A program made the translations under genes and the position numbers. Source: Bagarius yarrelli (taxonomy: Eukaryota; Chordata; Actinopteri; Siluriformes; Sisoridae). From it: 64,000 bases of DNA. Where the stretch lies: NCBI GenBank assembly GCA_005784505.1, contig VCAZ01000122.1:611784-675783 (forward strand), read 5' to 3'. Below, piece by piece: positions 14,472-29,500 of the stretch (position 1 is its first letter; each line of letters starts with the position of its first letter). The notes below the pieces were generated by a model that was given only the letters and a program-made list of their open reading frames with translations, was not told the DNA's origin and ran no database searches.

Positions 14472-17400
14472 AAAACTTTGTTTTACTGTAAAATGTATGA
14501 GACTTTTTTTAGATCTGCAATTTCTCTAATAAAACTCATTGAGGTCCTTACAAAAAGCTAAAAACCCACAAAACACACAACAATATCTACACTGTATTAT
14601 ACAAAGACACACACACACAGATAAAGGAAGAGCGTAAAAAACAACACACACCGCTGACTGCTTGACCCGCCACATTTCATACAAACATGAACAATAATTA
14701 ATCCTGGAGGGTGTGTTAGCATTCCTTCCACAGCCACAAAATTCAGAGGATTTGTGTAACACTATTGAAAAGCTTTGTATTCTTTCATCACACATCCCAA
14801 ATTTAATTATTCATTAACCTTAGATTACCAGTTAGTTAAGATAGTAAGAAGCTACACACTCACAAGGTGTCTGCGCACTCGACACTCAGCTAAACATCAA
14901 GCTAAAGTGGAAGTGTGTGTGAGACAACAGAGGAAGTGTCCTGAAACTGCAGTGAGTTTCTCAATGCAATGGCATGCACATGTTCTCACAGCTTGTGCGT
15001 GTGTGTGTGGTACCTCTTAAATGCACTGTGCGAATATTCTATGCATATTGTGTGTGAAAAAAGGGAGTCAGAGGTGTGTCACTGCTGCACCTCAAAGACA
15101 AACAGCAAATCCACACAAGTAAATCTATTATAGCTCAATCCATCCAGGAAACCTCTGCTGTTAATCCAACACCTAAACCACTGTACAAACTCATATAGTA
15201 CTGAACTAACTTCTGGAGTACTGAACAAACTCCTGTAGTACTAAACTAACTGCTAGAGTACCAAAATAACTCATATAGTAATAAACTAACTCATACAGTA
15301 CTGAACAAACTCCTGTACTACTGAACTAACTGCCAGAGTACCAAAATACCTCATATAGTACTTAACAAACTCCTAGAGTACTGAAATAACGCCTATAGTA
15401 CTGAACTAACTCATATAGTACTGAACTAATCCCTAGAGTATTGAAATACCTTTTATAGTACTGAACTAACTCCTATAGTACTGATTCTACTCCTAAAGTA
15501 CTTAACAAACTCATATAGTACTAAACTAACTGCTAGAGTACTGGACAAACTCATATAGTGTTAAACTAACTGCTAGAGTACTGAACAAACTCCTGTAGTA
15601 CTGAACTAATCCCTAAAGTATTGAAATACCTTCTGTAGTACTGAGCTAACTCCCATAGTACTGAACTAACTTCTAGAATACTGGTTTTACACTTAAAGTT
15701 TTTAACAAACTCATATAGTACTAAACTAACTGCTAGAGTACTGGACAAACTCCTCTAGTACTGAAATAACTGCTAGAGTACTGAAATATTGCCTATAGTA
15801 CTGAACTAACTCATATAGTACTAAACAAACTCCTGTAGTACTGAACTAATCCCCAGAGTATTGAAATAACTTCTATAGCACTGAATTAACTCCTATAGTA
15901 CTAAAATAACTCCTATAGTACTGAACAAACTCACACACTACTGAACTAACTCTCACACTACTATACTACTAAACTATTATACTGAAATAATTATTATACT
16001 ACTAAACTTCTAAATTTCTTTCTTTTATAATAACAAATTCCTAAACTACTGAAAGAACGCTCACCATGCTAGGCTAACTCTTATGCTACTGAAATACTTG
16101 ACCAGCTCTAAAGAAGGTCTACCCTAGTGAGGGTAATGCACTACTGAATTAGCACTCCGACTCCTGACACTAATATGTGTAACTATTTCCTCACTGCATC
16201 GTTTCACCACACACTTCTTTTGTAGTGACTTAAAACTGTGACGTAACTAAATGTTAAATACCATAAAAATAATCTATATAAAAACAAAAGCTTTTAGAAA
16301 AACTCCACTGTCTGAACCGCTGTTATAGAAAATACATGCACATTTTCTGACCAATCAGAGTGGAGAATTTAATATATTATAACCTGCAGGTTTAAACGAC
16401 TAAGTCAACATATCCAATTTATTCAAACACTCATGACAAACATTTCCCCATCCACACACACACACACACCTGCCTTGTACAAAGAGCTTTTTATGATGAA
16501 ATATGAATTTTATTACTAATATCACTACAGAACACTTTATAAACTAAAAAAAGGAAGGAATAAAAAAACACTTCTGCTGTAAATATAAATACAGTTTTAT
16601 TGAAAATCCAGGAAATAAAAGACATCCTATTGAAAGAACCGCCCCAGACAAACATTTGCACTTGAAACGTGCTGTTTAATAGGTATAAACTAATGACATC
16701 ACTTTATTGCCATTTCCTTTTAAACCAGTTCACTGTCACGGTAGCAAGATATACAGTCGTACTGATGTTATTATAATTATAATAATTATTAGTAATATTA
16801 GTAACCTGGTTTTTTTTTTTCAAATGAAGCTATTTATAACCCTGGGCAAAATCGTTAAAACTAAACCCTGAGAAACTAATAATAATAATGGAAAAAGAAA
16901 TGTTTTTAAAAATCTCTTTGTTAATAATTTATGAATATTTAACAATAAAATATTATTAAATGAGAAAAAAACGATAGAAATAAAAAAAATGCACATAAAT
17001 GATCTTTATATATATATATATATATATTAGACTCAACGTGTGATTGGGCTTTTACTACATACTAATTATTCTATGTGTGTGTGTGTGTGTGATCACGCTT
17101 ACCTGGCAGGTGTGCAGATGTTCCTCGACACTCTGCTGCCCGTCGCTCTGCAGACTCAGCTGGGCCTTTTCCAGCCAGAGCTCCATCTCAGCGGCTTTCT
17201 CATGGCAAGAGCGGAGTGATTCGTCTGACGGAGGAGTTTCACTCAGGTGACAGGATTCATCTGCAAACTAAACAGACAAACATGACAATCAGGAACAGAC
17301 ATACAGGAAGCTCAGGTGTGTGTATGAATGTCTAACTGCTGGGTGTGTCTATTAAGCCTGATAGGACCAGAAATACTGCTTCGTTCTTTCTCCTAGAGTT

Positions 17401-17487
17401 TAAACCTGAACACACACACACACACAGTGTTATCACTAGCATAGTCTACATGACTGTCTGTCTGTTCCTCACAATGAACGCAAGTTC

Positions 17488-17576
<89 letters not shown>

Positions 17577-20500
17577 CTCTTACACCTCTTTCCTTTTTGC
17601 TCTCACTCATGTTTTGACTCCTTTATAATATTTTACTATTTTTTTCTTCCCTCAGCTTTGCCCCACCCACCTGTGGCTAAAATTACTTCCTGAAAGTCCG
17701 GGTCGGTTTCACAGTTGGCTCGTGTGACAAAAAAAAAAAGAAAAACACACACACATTCACGAAACCCTGAGCCAATACAAGAGTCTATTACGTGAAAGAT
17801 ATTTTCACTTCTCAAATTTGCCAACGTCCCTACATAATTTTTAAAACAACCCAGAATTACACCAAACTACAGCAATCGGTAGCTTCTTACTACAGACATA
17901 TTTCACATCAAATACAGTTTATTAGCTCCTATAAGGTTATTAGCACTAATTAACTGGTTCCGATCAGTCAGGGTTATGAACTATAATAGTGTCAGTGTGA
18001 GATAATTCCGACTAACAAATATTTTCTTTATTATTTACTAATACATTTCTGGTATTTGGTTGATGACCTCATCCAGAGCAACCTTCATTTCCTATTTTTC
18101 TTTAATCCAGCTGAGCAGTTTAAAGTTAAGGGCCTTGCTCAGGAGCCCAACGGTGGCAGCTTGGTGGTGTACCACCGAACTACCAGAAAGAGATTCTGAA
18201 TATCTGTACAGATCATTAATAAATAGATTTCTCATGCTTGGAACATTCCATGGAGATCCATGGAACATTATTTGTTTGAAGCTCTCAGACATTTCTCACT
18301 TTTAGCAGCAGCATAGCTTTAAACAAATGAAATCGGACAGGCTATCATGCTTTATTTACTCGACTGATAGGCTTCTATCTGGTGGCCTATAATATCTATT
18401 TATTTATACTGTCTATTTCCACTGTAAGTACATTTTTTAGGGGTTGCCAAGTTTCAGCACAAAAAGATCTGTGATTCATATAAAAGATTTTCCCTCATCC
18501 ATCCTCTCTGCTTTGTACTACCCTCAGGCAGCATGATTCCTTCACCAATGTGCTCTTTTAGCGCTTGGTGTAGATACTAAATAACAAACAGCCAAATTGA
18601 GATTATAATGTATGGATTAGAGACGGTGGTGCTGAGGAAAAGACAGGTGGAAGAGCTGGAAGTAGCAGAGGTGAAGATGTTGAGGTTTTCTTTGAGAGTG
18701 ACGAGGTCGGACAGGAGGGACGAGTTCATCAGAGCGACGGCTCATGTTAGATGTTTTGAGGAGACAGTCAGGGAAGCACAGATTGAGGTGGTTTGGACAT
18801 TTACAGAGGAGGGATAGTGAATGTATTGGTAGGAGGATGTTAGAAATGAAGCTACCAGGAAGAAGGCAAAGAGGAAGAGCAAAGAGGAGGTATATGGACG
18901 TGATAAACGAGGGCATGAAGTTAGTGGGTGTGAGTGAAGAGGATGTAGAGAATCGGGTTGGGTGGAGACAGATGATTCACTGTGGCAACCCCTAAAAGGC
19001 TCAGAAACATCAGTCTGACCACTATATATGAACTTAGCCTTAAAAATAAATCAGGATTACTGTGCTAGAAGTAATTGATGATTATTATAGTGCATTAAAT
19101 TGAAAATAAAACAGAATTTCAAAGGAACCAAAAAAATACATACAAAATGAAAACCAAAGCGTGTAAGATTTACACTCATCTTCCAGGGTAAGAAAAAGGG
19201 TGAGAGTGAAGTAGTTGAGTAGTTCTGGTAGAGTGTAAGGTGTTAGCATGCGAGTTGAGGATGAGTGGGAGATTTTGGAAGTTCACATCAAGAACAAGAA
19301 CGTTGTTAAAATGGACAGCTGCTTACCAGGCTGTCGGCTGTCCTCTTGGGACGGAGTGTATGGACGAGTGTGTGTGGGACCTGATCTGAATCTATAACGC
19401 TGCCTGTATCTTTGAAGCCTGAGACCAGAGACGGTATTTCCTCTCGCCTTAACTCCTCCTCTTCCTCCTCAGCTGAATAGTTCATGACCTGGCGTGGAGT
19501 TACAGTTCCCTGAGCGTCTGTGGTTTCTATACGAGTGTGTGTGAGCTCTCTAAACATAGATGTTGTGCTGCTGCTGGTGTGTGTCTTCAGCCTCTTTGAC
19601 TCGATTTGCATCACCTCCCATGCACCACGCCCCTGACACACAGAAAGAGAAATAGAGACGAAGGAGGGGTTGATTTTAAAAAGGGTTTATTTGTTGTTTT
19701 AAAAATTTATTTTTATTTATTTATTTATTTTTTTTTTCAAAGCAGAAAAAAAATCGGTCACAAAAGATGAAGAAAACAGAGTAGGAGCAACAGCAGTGCA
19801 TTTACATGGGGAGAAAAAAAAGAAAAGGAAAAAAAACCCAAACGGAACCTTAATACTTCTGTAAGTTTTAGAGAAACAATGAGAATGTGTGATGTACACG
19901 AGGCACATATTAAAGCAGATTGTTATGTAAACGCATTCCAAACATCCAAGAATGTCAATAAATTAATTTTCATCAGTATCAGGCAACGGAAGTTATTTTT
20001 ACCCTGTATTTATATGCACGCTTCTATTACACTTTATATAATACAATATGTAACGCAAGTCATCGTCTCAGTAAGTTTTAAGTTGCAACATGCTATAATA
20101 TGTATTTTGCACAAAATAACATGCGATTATGTCCATATTTTCTTCCTGGAGTTTAAAACCGCAATAAAAACAAGACATGTGCCTACAGTACATCCTATAC
20201 TGTTACACTAACCAATGCATTATTATCTTTAAAAAGAGTAAAAATATATATAAAATATTTCGGAAGGCCCTTATATTTCCTAAAAGTGTTTAAATATTTA
20301 ATTACAGTAATAAAAAAAAAAAGCATAATTATTTAAAATTTAGTCCTAATGATCATCTAATTATTAAAAGTCAGTCTTTGGATACTGTGGATTCTATTAA
20401 AAAAAAACCTAACCGATCAAAAAATGATTGATTTATTTATCTTTTATACAGGGATCTGCTGGAGTCTAGCTCTGAAAGGGTCGCCAGTCCATCACAGGGC

Positions 20501-23500
20501 CACACACACACACACTCACTCCTATGGGCAATTTAGAATCACCAATCAATCTAACATACAGGTTTTTAGACTGTGGGAGGTAACCGGAGAACCTGGAGTA
20601 AACCCACGCAAGCACGGGGAGAACATGCAAATTTCACACAGAAAGACTCTGCCCGGGAATCGAACCCAGGTCCTTCTTGCCGTGAGGCAACAGTGCTAAC
20701 CGTGCTGTCTTGATTGATTTAAAAAAATATATATTTTTATACCACAGCACTGATAACTGAGCATTATTCAACAGTAGGAGTGTTTTACGAACGTTTCACT
20801 TAAAAACTTAAATAGATTTTTTTTTTAAATAACAATTTTTCCAAAAAAGTGTTTTTAATCTAATCGTTTGCACATTACATTACATCACCCCAGCAAAAAT
20901 GTGAGAATGTCCAGGATGTAAAAGTTTTTGGTTCTGCTCATTTAAAAAATATAAAATTTTATTTTTATATAACAAACTACATTGAATAATGTTCAATTCA
21001 CAACCTCACTAATAAATATTTCTGAAAAATATAACAAAGGATCTGTGTAAATGCATCCAATACATTTTTGAAGGAAAAGTCCTGAAGAGGAGACTAATTC
21101 TAGAACTTAAACGTGCATGTTCTAGACAGAAAATCTAATTCTAGAAGGCTGAGATGTTCTGTAAAGAAGGAAAGCTCGTTAGGAGACCACACACTTCTGC
21201 TGGTCTCTAGGAGGAGGAGAGTCTGAGAGTTCTCTAACAAAGGGGGTTTTGGTTACCAGCTTTGGTTCGGCTGCAGCTTCGGCTCCGGTCGGCGGCTCCG
21301 AGCCGACATGCTCACCTTCAGCTGCCTGGAGAAAGCAACAGAAAAAAGGCTCAACCAGGTCCACACTGAGAATAGATTCCGATTTACTGCAATGATTGTT
21401 AACTGCTGCGTCCAAACTCGCACCGTACTTCATTCCGTACTCCATTTGAGTTAGTACGCACTTTACAAACATGTTCTATATAGTATGATTATAAATCGTA
21501 TAAATAAAATTGGAATGCAATACTGTACATTTAAATTTATAGCATTTGGCAGACGCCCTTATCCAGAGCGACTTACAGTTTATCTCATTTTATACAACTG
21601 AGCAGTTGGGGGTTGAGGGCCTTGCTCAGGGGCCCAGCAGTTGTGGCTTGATGGAGCTGGGAAATGAACCCACAAGCTTCGGGTTGGTAGTCCAACACCT
21701 TAACCGTGAGCCACCACTTTCCCTATTTAGGAATATGACGTGTTGTCTCTCCTGCAGGATCATGGGATAGCAAAGTGTCTATAGTATGTGCATGTCAGAA
21801 TCATCTGGGAACTTTACACACACTGATTTAAACATACTAAGAATTTGAACATACTACTCACCTTACACACACTATGTAGTATAGAAGTGTGCGATTTTTG
21901 ACTATTTTTGTTATGTTCTGTTCTGTTCTGTTTTGATGTACACTTAAGTTAGGGGTCATGAAAGGGTGACATGCAGAGCTTATAAACACTGAAATATAAC
22001 ACTTTAAATATTAAATCACAAAGTATATTTTATAGATAGATTCGTCATGTTAATTAAAATGTTTGCGCTATCAAAAATTTGATAGAATAATTAGAGTTTA
22101 ATCTTTTTAACATAAACCAAAGGGAATACTTTCAGTCTCAGGTGTTTACCTGTCTGTCGGGTTCTTTTGTATGGCTCTCTGTCGAGTCAGCAGGAGCGGA
22201 CTTTCCTCCGCTTTCGATATCCTGTGCAATAAAACAGGAGTCAATGTAAAGTGTAAGAACCCAGCTGGCTCGGTGAGTAAATATTCACAAGCTTCATTTG
22301 CATGTGTGAGCGACTTCAGTTTCAACTCCAGTGCCACCTACAGGTGGAAAACCATACGCATGCACACGAGCGATGAGAAAGCCCAAAACCTGTTTATAAA
22401 ACGTGAAAAAGAAACTTCATTTCTGTGCAAACATCAGAAAAAAAACAAGCAAAAGGAAGACAGGAAGAAATGTGACAAAGAGAGAGAAGGAAGAGATGAG
22501 CGAATGTAAAGAAAGTATGAATGATGGAAAAGGAACGGACTGAGAAAAAGTTTACCGACCCACTCTTAGAGTCAGGGTCATAATAGAATTTCACCCAGAC
22601 GCCAAAACATCCACAGAATCTGTTCGTGCATCATTAATAGATTTAAAATCGCCTGCTTTAATGTTTATGTTCTTTATTCCTACCATTATAAACTTGTTAG
22701 TAGACACACGGTGCTGCTCTTTATTGACAACAACAATAAAGATAGAAGACAGGAAGTCGTCTAGAGAGAGAGGAAAGAGAAAGAGAGAGAGTGCTCTGGG
22801 TGGAGAAATGTGTGTGTGTGAGAAATATGGAACAAAGGTTAAGGATTGTGAAGCGATGAAGGAGCAGCATCAAGAGGAGACTTGGAAGAAGAAGAACAAA
22901 CTGGTGAGGAGAAATGGAAGAGATGAGGAAATGGAAGACGATTATGTTCTTTCCTCCTGGATCATCCATCGTTTACCTCCGTGTTAAAACTTTTAACCGT
23001 CTCACAGCTCTCGGGACCAAGAAATCCTCCCGTCACTTCGTTTTCCTCTCTCGCATCTTCATAGCAACTATCGTTGTCTGTGTCTTCTCTTACATCCACA
23101 AATATTTCCTCTTCCTTCTGCTCTGCTTCATTATGCCCTGGCTGTTGTCATGTTAAACACATATATACACACACACACACAGGTATTTTAATATCTACAA
23201 TTTTAACCCTCAGCTCTTGGGCTTGGATTTTGGGTGGAAGTTTAATTAAAAACCTCATGAAACCAAACAAAAACCTGAATCCCATCGAGAGAGAAATGAA
23301 AATAATAAAGCATCAAAAAGGATTCAAATGATATGAGCAATATAACCCTGAATAATCAATAAATTAAATTATTATTAATTTATATCCTATTTAAGTGAAT
23401 ATGGAGTCACCTGAAAGAGGCTGTTTAACAGAAAAACACACTTAAAAACAGGATCCGAGTTGTGTTTATTGGAAATGTAAATGCTCTTATGTTAGATTAC

Positions 23501-26500
23501 AAAATAAAAGTCACAACAAGGTTATGAGACTTTCAATGATGAAAAAACTTACCTGGATACACACTTGAATTTTTTATTAAAAGAGACAATGTTTTAGAAA
23601 TATGGAAATGATTTTGTGCATTTTGTGGTGTGTGTCTGTGTGTGTGTGTAAGTGTGTAGTCTAACCTGTGTGTGAGATGATGAGCCAAGTTTCTGCTCGA
23701 GTGTTATTTCCTGGACGGTCATCAGCACAGCTCCAGAACGCGTCAAGATGTCCTCAGTTAGGTGGACTATCTCCACTTGCCCCTGCTCCAATACATTGTC
23801 CTGAACACACACAAACACACACTTACTTTTATCTTCAACTACTTAACTTATTATTCCAAGCACAGACTTTAATTAGTCTGTGCAATATTTGGTAGTAATT
23901 TAGTTAATTTAACTGGCCTTGATCATTATCATATTAGCTGTTTATACACACACATATATAACACCCTATACTTCAGTTCTATATTTAGATTCTTTACCCC
24001 TTAAAAAACTTAACCAATTTACTAACTATTAATAAAGAGATAGTTAGGAGTTCATTAAGGCAGAAATTGTAGTTAATATTTAAAAGTAAAATGTTTTTTT
24101 TCACAAATATACTAAAAATATTTATAGACAGACAGACAGATAGATAGAATAAAATACATAACTATCATATAAAAACAAAAAAAATCAAAATGAAAGAATA
24201 AATTCAAAATAAAAAATGTTATATAAAAATGTATAAAATTAAATTCAATAATATTTTTAAATCTTAAAAATATCATTATTTAACTGCAAAACCCATCAAC
24301 AAATTATAATAAATATAACCCGGAGTTCTTTCATTTAAATAAAAATGAAACAATAATCAGAAAATAAATTACATAAAAAACCTTTATTTTCTGATAAAAA
24401 TACAAATAAAAAAATAAAGAGATATATATATTGAATTTTAGTAGAATATATATATATATTTTTTTTAATTACAGAAGATTCTGGTTTTGGTACCTGAGGT
24501 TCTTCTTCTGCAATGGTGGGAGGAACTCGGAGTGTGGAGGACGTCTCACACGGCTCTGAAACCACGACGGTGTGCTCCAGTGCCAACTAAAAAAAGAAAG
24601 AAATGTTGAACCGTAATGGAGAACACAGTGTGTTTATGTGCAAGTGTGAGCTAAATATGAGGCTTAGCATGAAAAAACACGTTGGACACGATATGTGGCA
24701 TCCAGCTGAGAGAATATCAGACTCACTGAGGACAGTCCAATCAAATGAGGGCAAAAATATAAAAACAATACTGATTCTCTAACAACAAAAGTGGGAGGGT
24801 TTGGAAAGAGCCAATGAGACCTTAATCTCAAATCAACAGTTTACAGGCCAACATACACACTCGTTTGTCCAAGTTTTGATTTTTACCTAAATGATAATAC
24901 GACTAATTGTGGAATAGTGCGACAAAATGACTTCATTTTGTTATTAATTTGTAATATATATTTCATTTATTGTAACCATGTTACATAGCCCCAGCGCCTC
25001 CTATTGACTGGAAGTATTGCTTCTACAAGCAGTATTTAAGACATTATACCACTGGCAGGTGGTGCAATTTGTACCCGTGCCTTCATTTGTACCCGATTGA
25101 TACACCTTTCAATACCACCACTATCATGTCACAATTACAAAAACCCTCAATACCAAACAAACACACAATATAAAACTGCGTGGAATTACAGACAGAGAGA
25201 CATTTCACATGTTGAGAGTAAAAACCATTTGTATTAAAGCAAGAAACCCGTTAACACACAACTCCAAACCTCTACACTACAACCAAAAAAAATGCAAAGG
25301 ACTTACTTAATTTTTTTTATTTTTTCTTATAGTCTTGTCGGGATGTTTGAGTAAGTGTGTGTGTGTGTTTGTAGAAGTGTGTGCTGACCTGCTCTAGCTC
25401 CAACAGTTTCTTCATTAGTAAGTCAGCACTCCTGAACACAGCGAGTGTGTTTTCTGCTCCTTCTGGCAAACAAAGTCCGGCCTTGCAGCTTTTCAGTTCA
25501 TCAACCGTTCTCTTCATCAGCTTGATCCTGTTTTCAGCAGCCTGATATTTAAAAAAAAGTACAAATAAAAGTAGAAATACCTAAAACTGTCTGCTTTTAA
25601 AATCAAGAGAGAAGTCTGAAGGTTTAGAAAAAAAAATACAAACAGACCATAAACTTGTCTTGGCTAATGCCTTGCTTTGAGGTGAGAGCTAATTTGAGCT
25701 CGATCACGTCCTTCTCCATGATCCTCAGCTCGGTCTCCATAGAGTCCACTTCCTGACAAGGCATTTTAGAAAAAAAAAAGCATACAATTTACAGTAAGCA
25801 TAAAGCTTATAATGTTATATCCAGACTCTGTAATATGCCTAAATAACCCGACTTCCCAGAGGTAGAGCAGTGTAACTCACCGCTGCAGCGTGCACTAATG
25901 TTTTTAGAGGCTCCAGGATGCTGCTCTGCAGGTCTGTAACACGCTGGTCTGCTTCATGAAGCTCCTGCTGAAGTCGGCTTACATCACATACGCTTGCCAT
26001 CTCCTGCAGTACGCTCTCAAACCCCTGTAAAGTCCGCCGAATCTGCGCAGAGTCATCGAGAACCATCTGGAGAACAACGTTAGGCAGTTATGTTTACATT
26101 TGGCAGAAATTCTTATCCAGAAAAACTTATTCACATACATTATTCTTTTCATCTAATTGAGGGTTAAGGGCTTTGCTCAGGGGCGCAGCAATGGTACTGG
26201 AAATTAAACCTATGATCTTCTGATCAGCTGACCAACACCTTAACCATTGTGCTACCACTTTACACTGTGATTTAATACCAAATAAAATAAACCTGTAACA
26301 AATATAATAAACCTTTTTTTTTATGTGCAAGAGAAAATGTGAATAAAAGAGGACATTTTTTTTGATAGCAACCTAAACAGAATTCAAAGAAAAATCCTTA
26401 AAATGATAAATGAGTAAAAAGAAAGCAAGGTTTCATTAGTGTACATGCTATTCACTTCATGCTAAACAGTCATGCAGTATGTGTGAGTCATTAGTGTGTT

Positions 26501-29500
26501 CCTTAACCTTTCTGTCCAAAATACATTTTAAGATTAAAAATTTTGCGAGAAATTTGCATTAGCATATGAGGCATTTTCACCCATACGAACGAACGAACTG
26601 AACCAGAACGCTGGCTAAGTTGCGCGTACGTCCGAGAGTCGTTCAAAACTTGTTTGTGTTATTGGAAAAAGCAACCCAAATTTACAAATTTTACAATTCT
26701 TTTCAGTCAGGGAAAGCTGTTACGAAAGAGTCGATCCAGGATACCAACATTGTTTAAAAGCTACGTAATCTTTCTCACGTTTTTTTGGTGTTGGAAGATT
26801 AGTGGTTCAAATCTGTTTATTTCATATTTCACTTCATTTACTAAATGTCTTAAGTGTCTTTATATGCAAAATACGATTCTACCGATGGAAACCGGTAATA
26901 TTGTTAATATTCTTAGGAGGCTGGAAGGGACTAGCTACATTCAAATTATTTTTAAAAAAAAATTCATATTACATTTTCGCCTCAAAAAACAATTAAAATT
27001 TCACTGTTACAGTAAAATGTAGACGTGTAAAAGTCCTTTCATAAAGTGTTAGGATGTCCAGCCAATGTGTTTCACCTGTAGAGCATTAGCATGGCTGTCC
27101 AGACATTTTGCAGTAGTGTAGGTATACGGTGCTGTCAACCATGACTGAGATTCAGTAATCCAGCTCTGAGATCCTTTCACCATATCCTCATGCTCCTGCA
27201 GCCAACCATGTATCTACAGTACGTACAAACACATTAGAAAATACATACATTTTGTATATTTTGGGGTTCTTAATTAATATTATGCACAAATTCCATTTTA
27301 CATCTATTACAATAATTATTGACATGCCTTGTTGAGAAAGGCGGTTCTGTCCTCGGCTTGTTTGGAAAGTTGCGTGTGCAGTTGCTGGGTCTGAGACAGT
27401 TTCTTCTTAAGGTTTTCTGTCTCCTCCGGATTCCCCTCGCTGACGTCCTGTAGCTCCACCTCCACTGCTGCTAGCTGCGAGTGTAAGCTGTCCAACTCAT
27501 CCCACACACGCTAGCGGAGAAAATAATACAGCTTATTGCAGACATCATCAATAAAGTCTTGTTAACTCGCGCATTTGAAGTCATCAAACGGGCACAATCT
27601 AATCTCTCTAAAAAATTTTTTCATATTGATCGATAACAATATACATTTCGATATATAAATTTTTAATGCTGCCAGATTTAAAATAGAATCCCAACAATGA
27701 CAAGGGCCACAAGAATTAGAGGGTCCATTAATTACATTTTAAAGTTTATCGCGATTTGATATAATATCGTTTATCAGCCCTGTCCTAGTTTGTACCTTGT
27801 GTGCGTTCTCAGCTTCAGCCACTTTTACACTCTTTGTCCTTAGTCTGCTTTGTACAGCATCCAGACCTGTGTTGATCTCAGAGAGTTTAGCGTCCAGTCT
27901 GTGTAATGGCCCGCTCTTTTGCACGATTACCTCTACCTGAAAAAAGAAACAGATGCAGCATGTTTTATTATATCATCTGCGCAAATCCAGAGGAGAAACG
28001 AAATCCTTTTATAAATTTTATATAATTACAAATCAACAAAAAAAAATGCATAAATACAAAGATTAGGTTTTAAGTGCCGTATACACGAATTAACATTTGG
28101 AAGCACCAAAATCTGAGTGACCTACTAAATATGTGTGGCAACAAGACACACAGCAGGTGGTGGCAATGTAGTGATAAGGAGTAACAGTAACACACACACA
28201 CTTACAAAGTGCCACTAGTAGCATCAACCACAAGCTGTAACGATCATGATGGAGAGCACAAACTGTAGGTGGCTAAACTGACACATTTAGTGTGTGTGTG
28301 TGTGTGAAATGTGTGAAAGGGTGAATAAGTGTGAGACAGCAGGTACAGGGACCTGTCTATGACTGAGACGTTCCTGTCTCTAATTCAGGCTTTATGACTT
28401 GAATATCATTAGAGAACTCATCAAAGGCTTTTTAAAGCTTGTATCTTGTTATTTAACAATGTATTTATAACATTATAATAACAGTTATATCATTTAACAT
28501 TTTCATTTTAGGCAAATGGCTCAGCTACAAAGAAGATTTGGACAGACCAAAATAAAGGGAAAAAAAAAAAGAACAGGCTTAAAAATTATAATCATACCTG
28601 TGTTCCTACTTTTTGCAGTGAGTTAGAGACTTCCTGTAAAGGGCCGTCTATCTCCATGGGAACCAGAGTATACATATCTGAATATTTCATCCGGAGGCCC
28701 TCCATGATGCGCTGCAGCAAGGACTTCTGGGTACACAGCTCGGAGTAAAGCTCCTACAAAGTCAAGGAGAGGATGTTTTTTGATCTAGGACTCTTGCTCG
28801 TTGAATAGTTAAGAGCTACACAAATTAAAAAAAAGCCTTGGTGAATTACTCGTTAGACTCAAACTGCAAATCCCAGTGCAATGCTATCGGCAGGTAGTCG
28901 AACTGCATCATGGGTAAACGGAAAAATTCAAACAAAAAAAAACCTTTGCCATTCAATTATCAAATAAATATAGAGTAAACCCTAAGGCTGAACCTTTAGC
29001 TGCATATGAATAGAACCGTTTCAGTGTTCTCTAAAGGTCTCTCTGTCTCTCTTTCTCTGTGCTGTTGAGCCCTCTTCACCTTTCAGCCCCCAGGCAGCAG
29101 ATAATACTCGGCTCTCTACATTCATATTGTAATGAGTTATTCGAGACGGAGATAGAAAAAAGAACACAAAAACAGTTTCAGTGGTACTGGTAGACAGCAA
29201 GTGTCTGGTGACATCACACTCCGCACATACTGTCGATAGCAATTCTGTAATATTTGCAGAAAACATCAATAGTTTGGAAACATAAATTTGGTGGACTAAA
29301 AATACGAGAAAAATGAGTCAGAATAACGTTTGTCTCAAAAGCAAGACCCATTAGAGACCAAAAAATGCTTCAGACTAGTCGCCACATTATTTAAACCATG
29401 AAACATTAAACTAACTGTCACAGCATCTTTCAATAGAACATCTCCTAGGCTAAGGCTTTATGCTAAATCCAACACACAGCAACAACAGTACAGAACACAA

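Noticed and set aside
15181..15962. CRISPR-like array
   Set aside because: Twenty-base units follow each other without unique spacers, in a vertebrate intron; it is a minisatellite.
18600..18997. Host gene in the intron between exons 72 and 73
   Set aside because: The protein pattern is the C-terminal end of a non-LTR retrotransposon with a frame change.
22394..22600. Possible extra syne2 exon with a KFYYDPDSKSG-like frame
   Set aside because: No convincing acceptor and donor pair, and exons 69 and 70 already join in phase 0.
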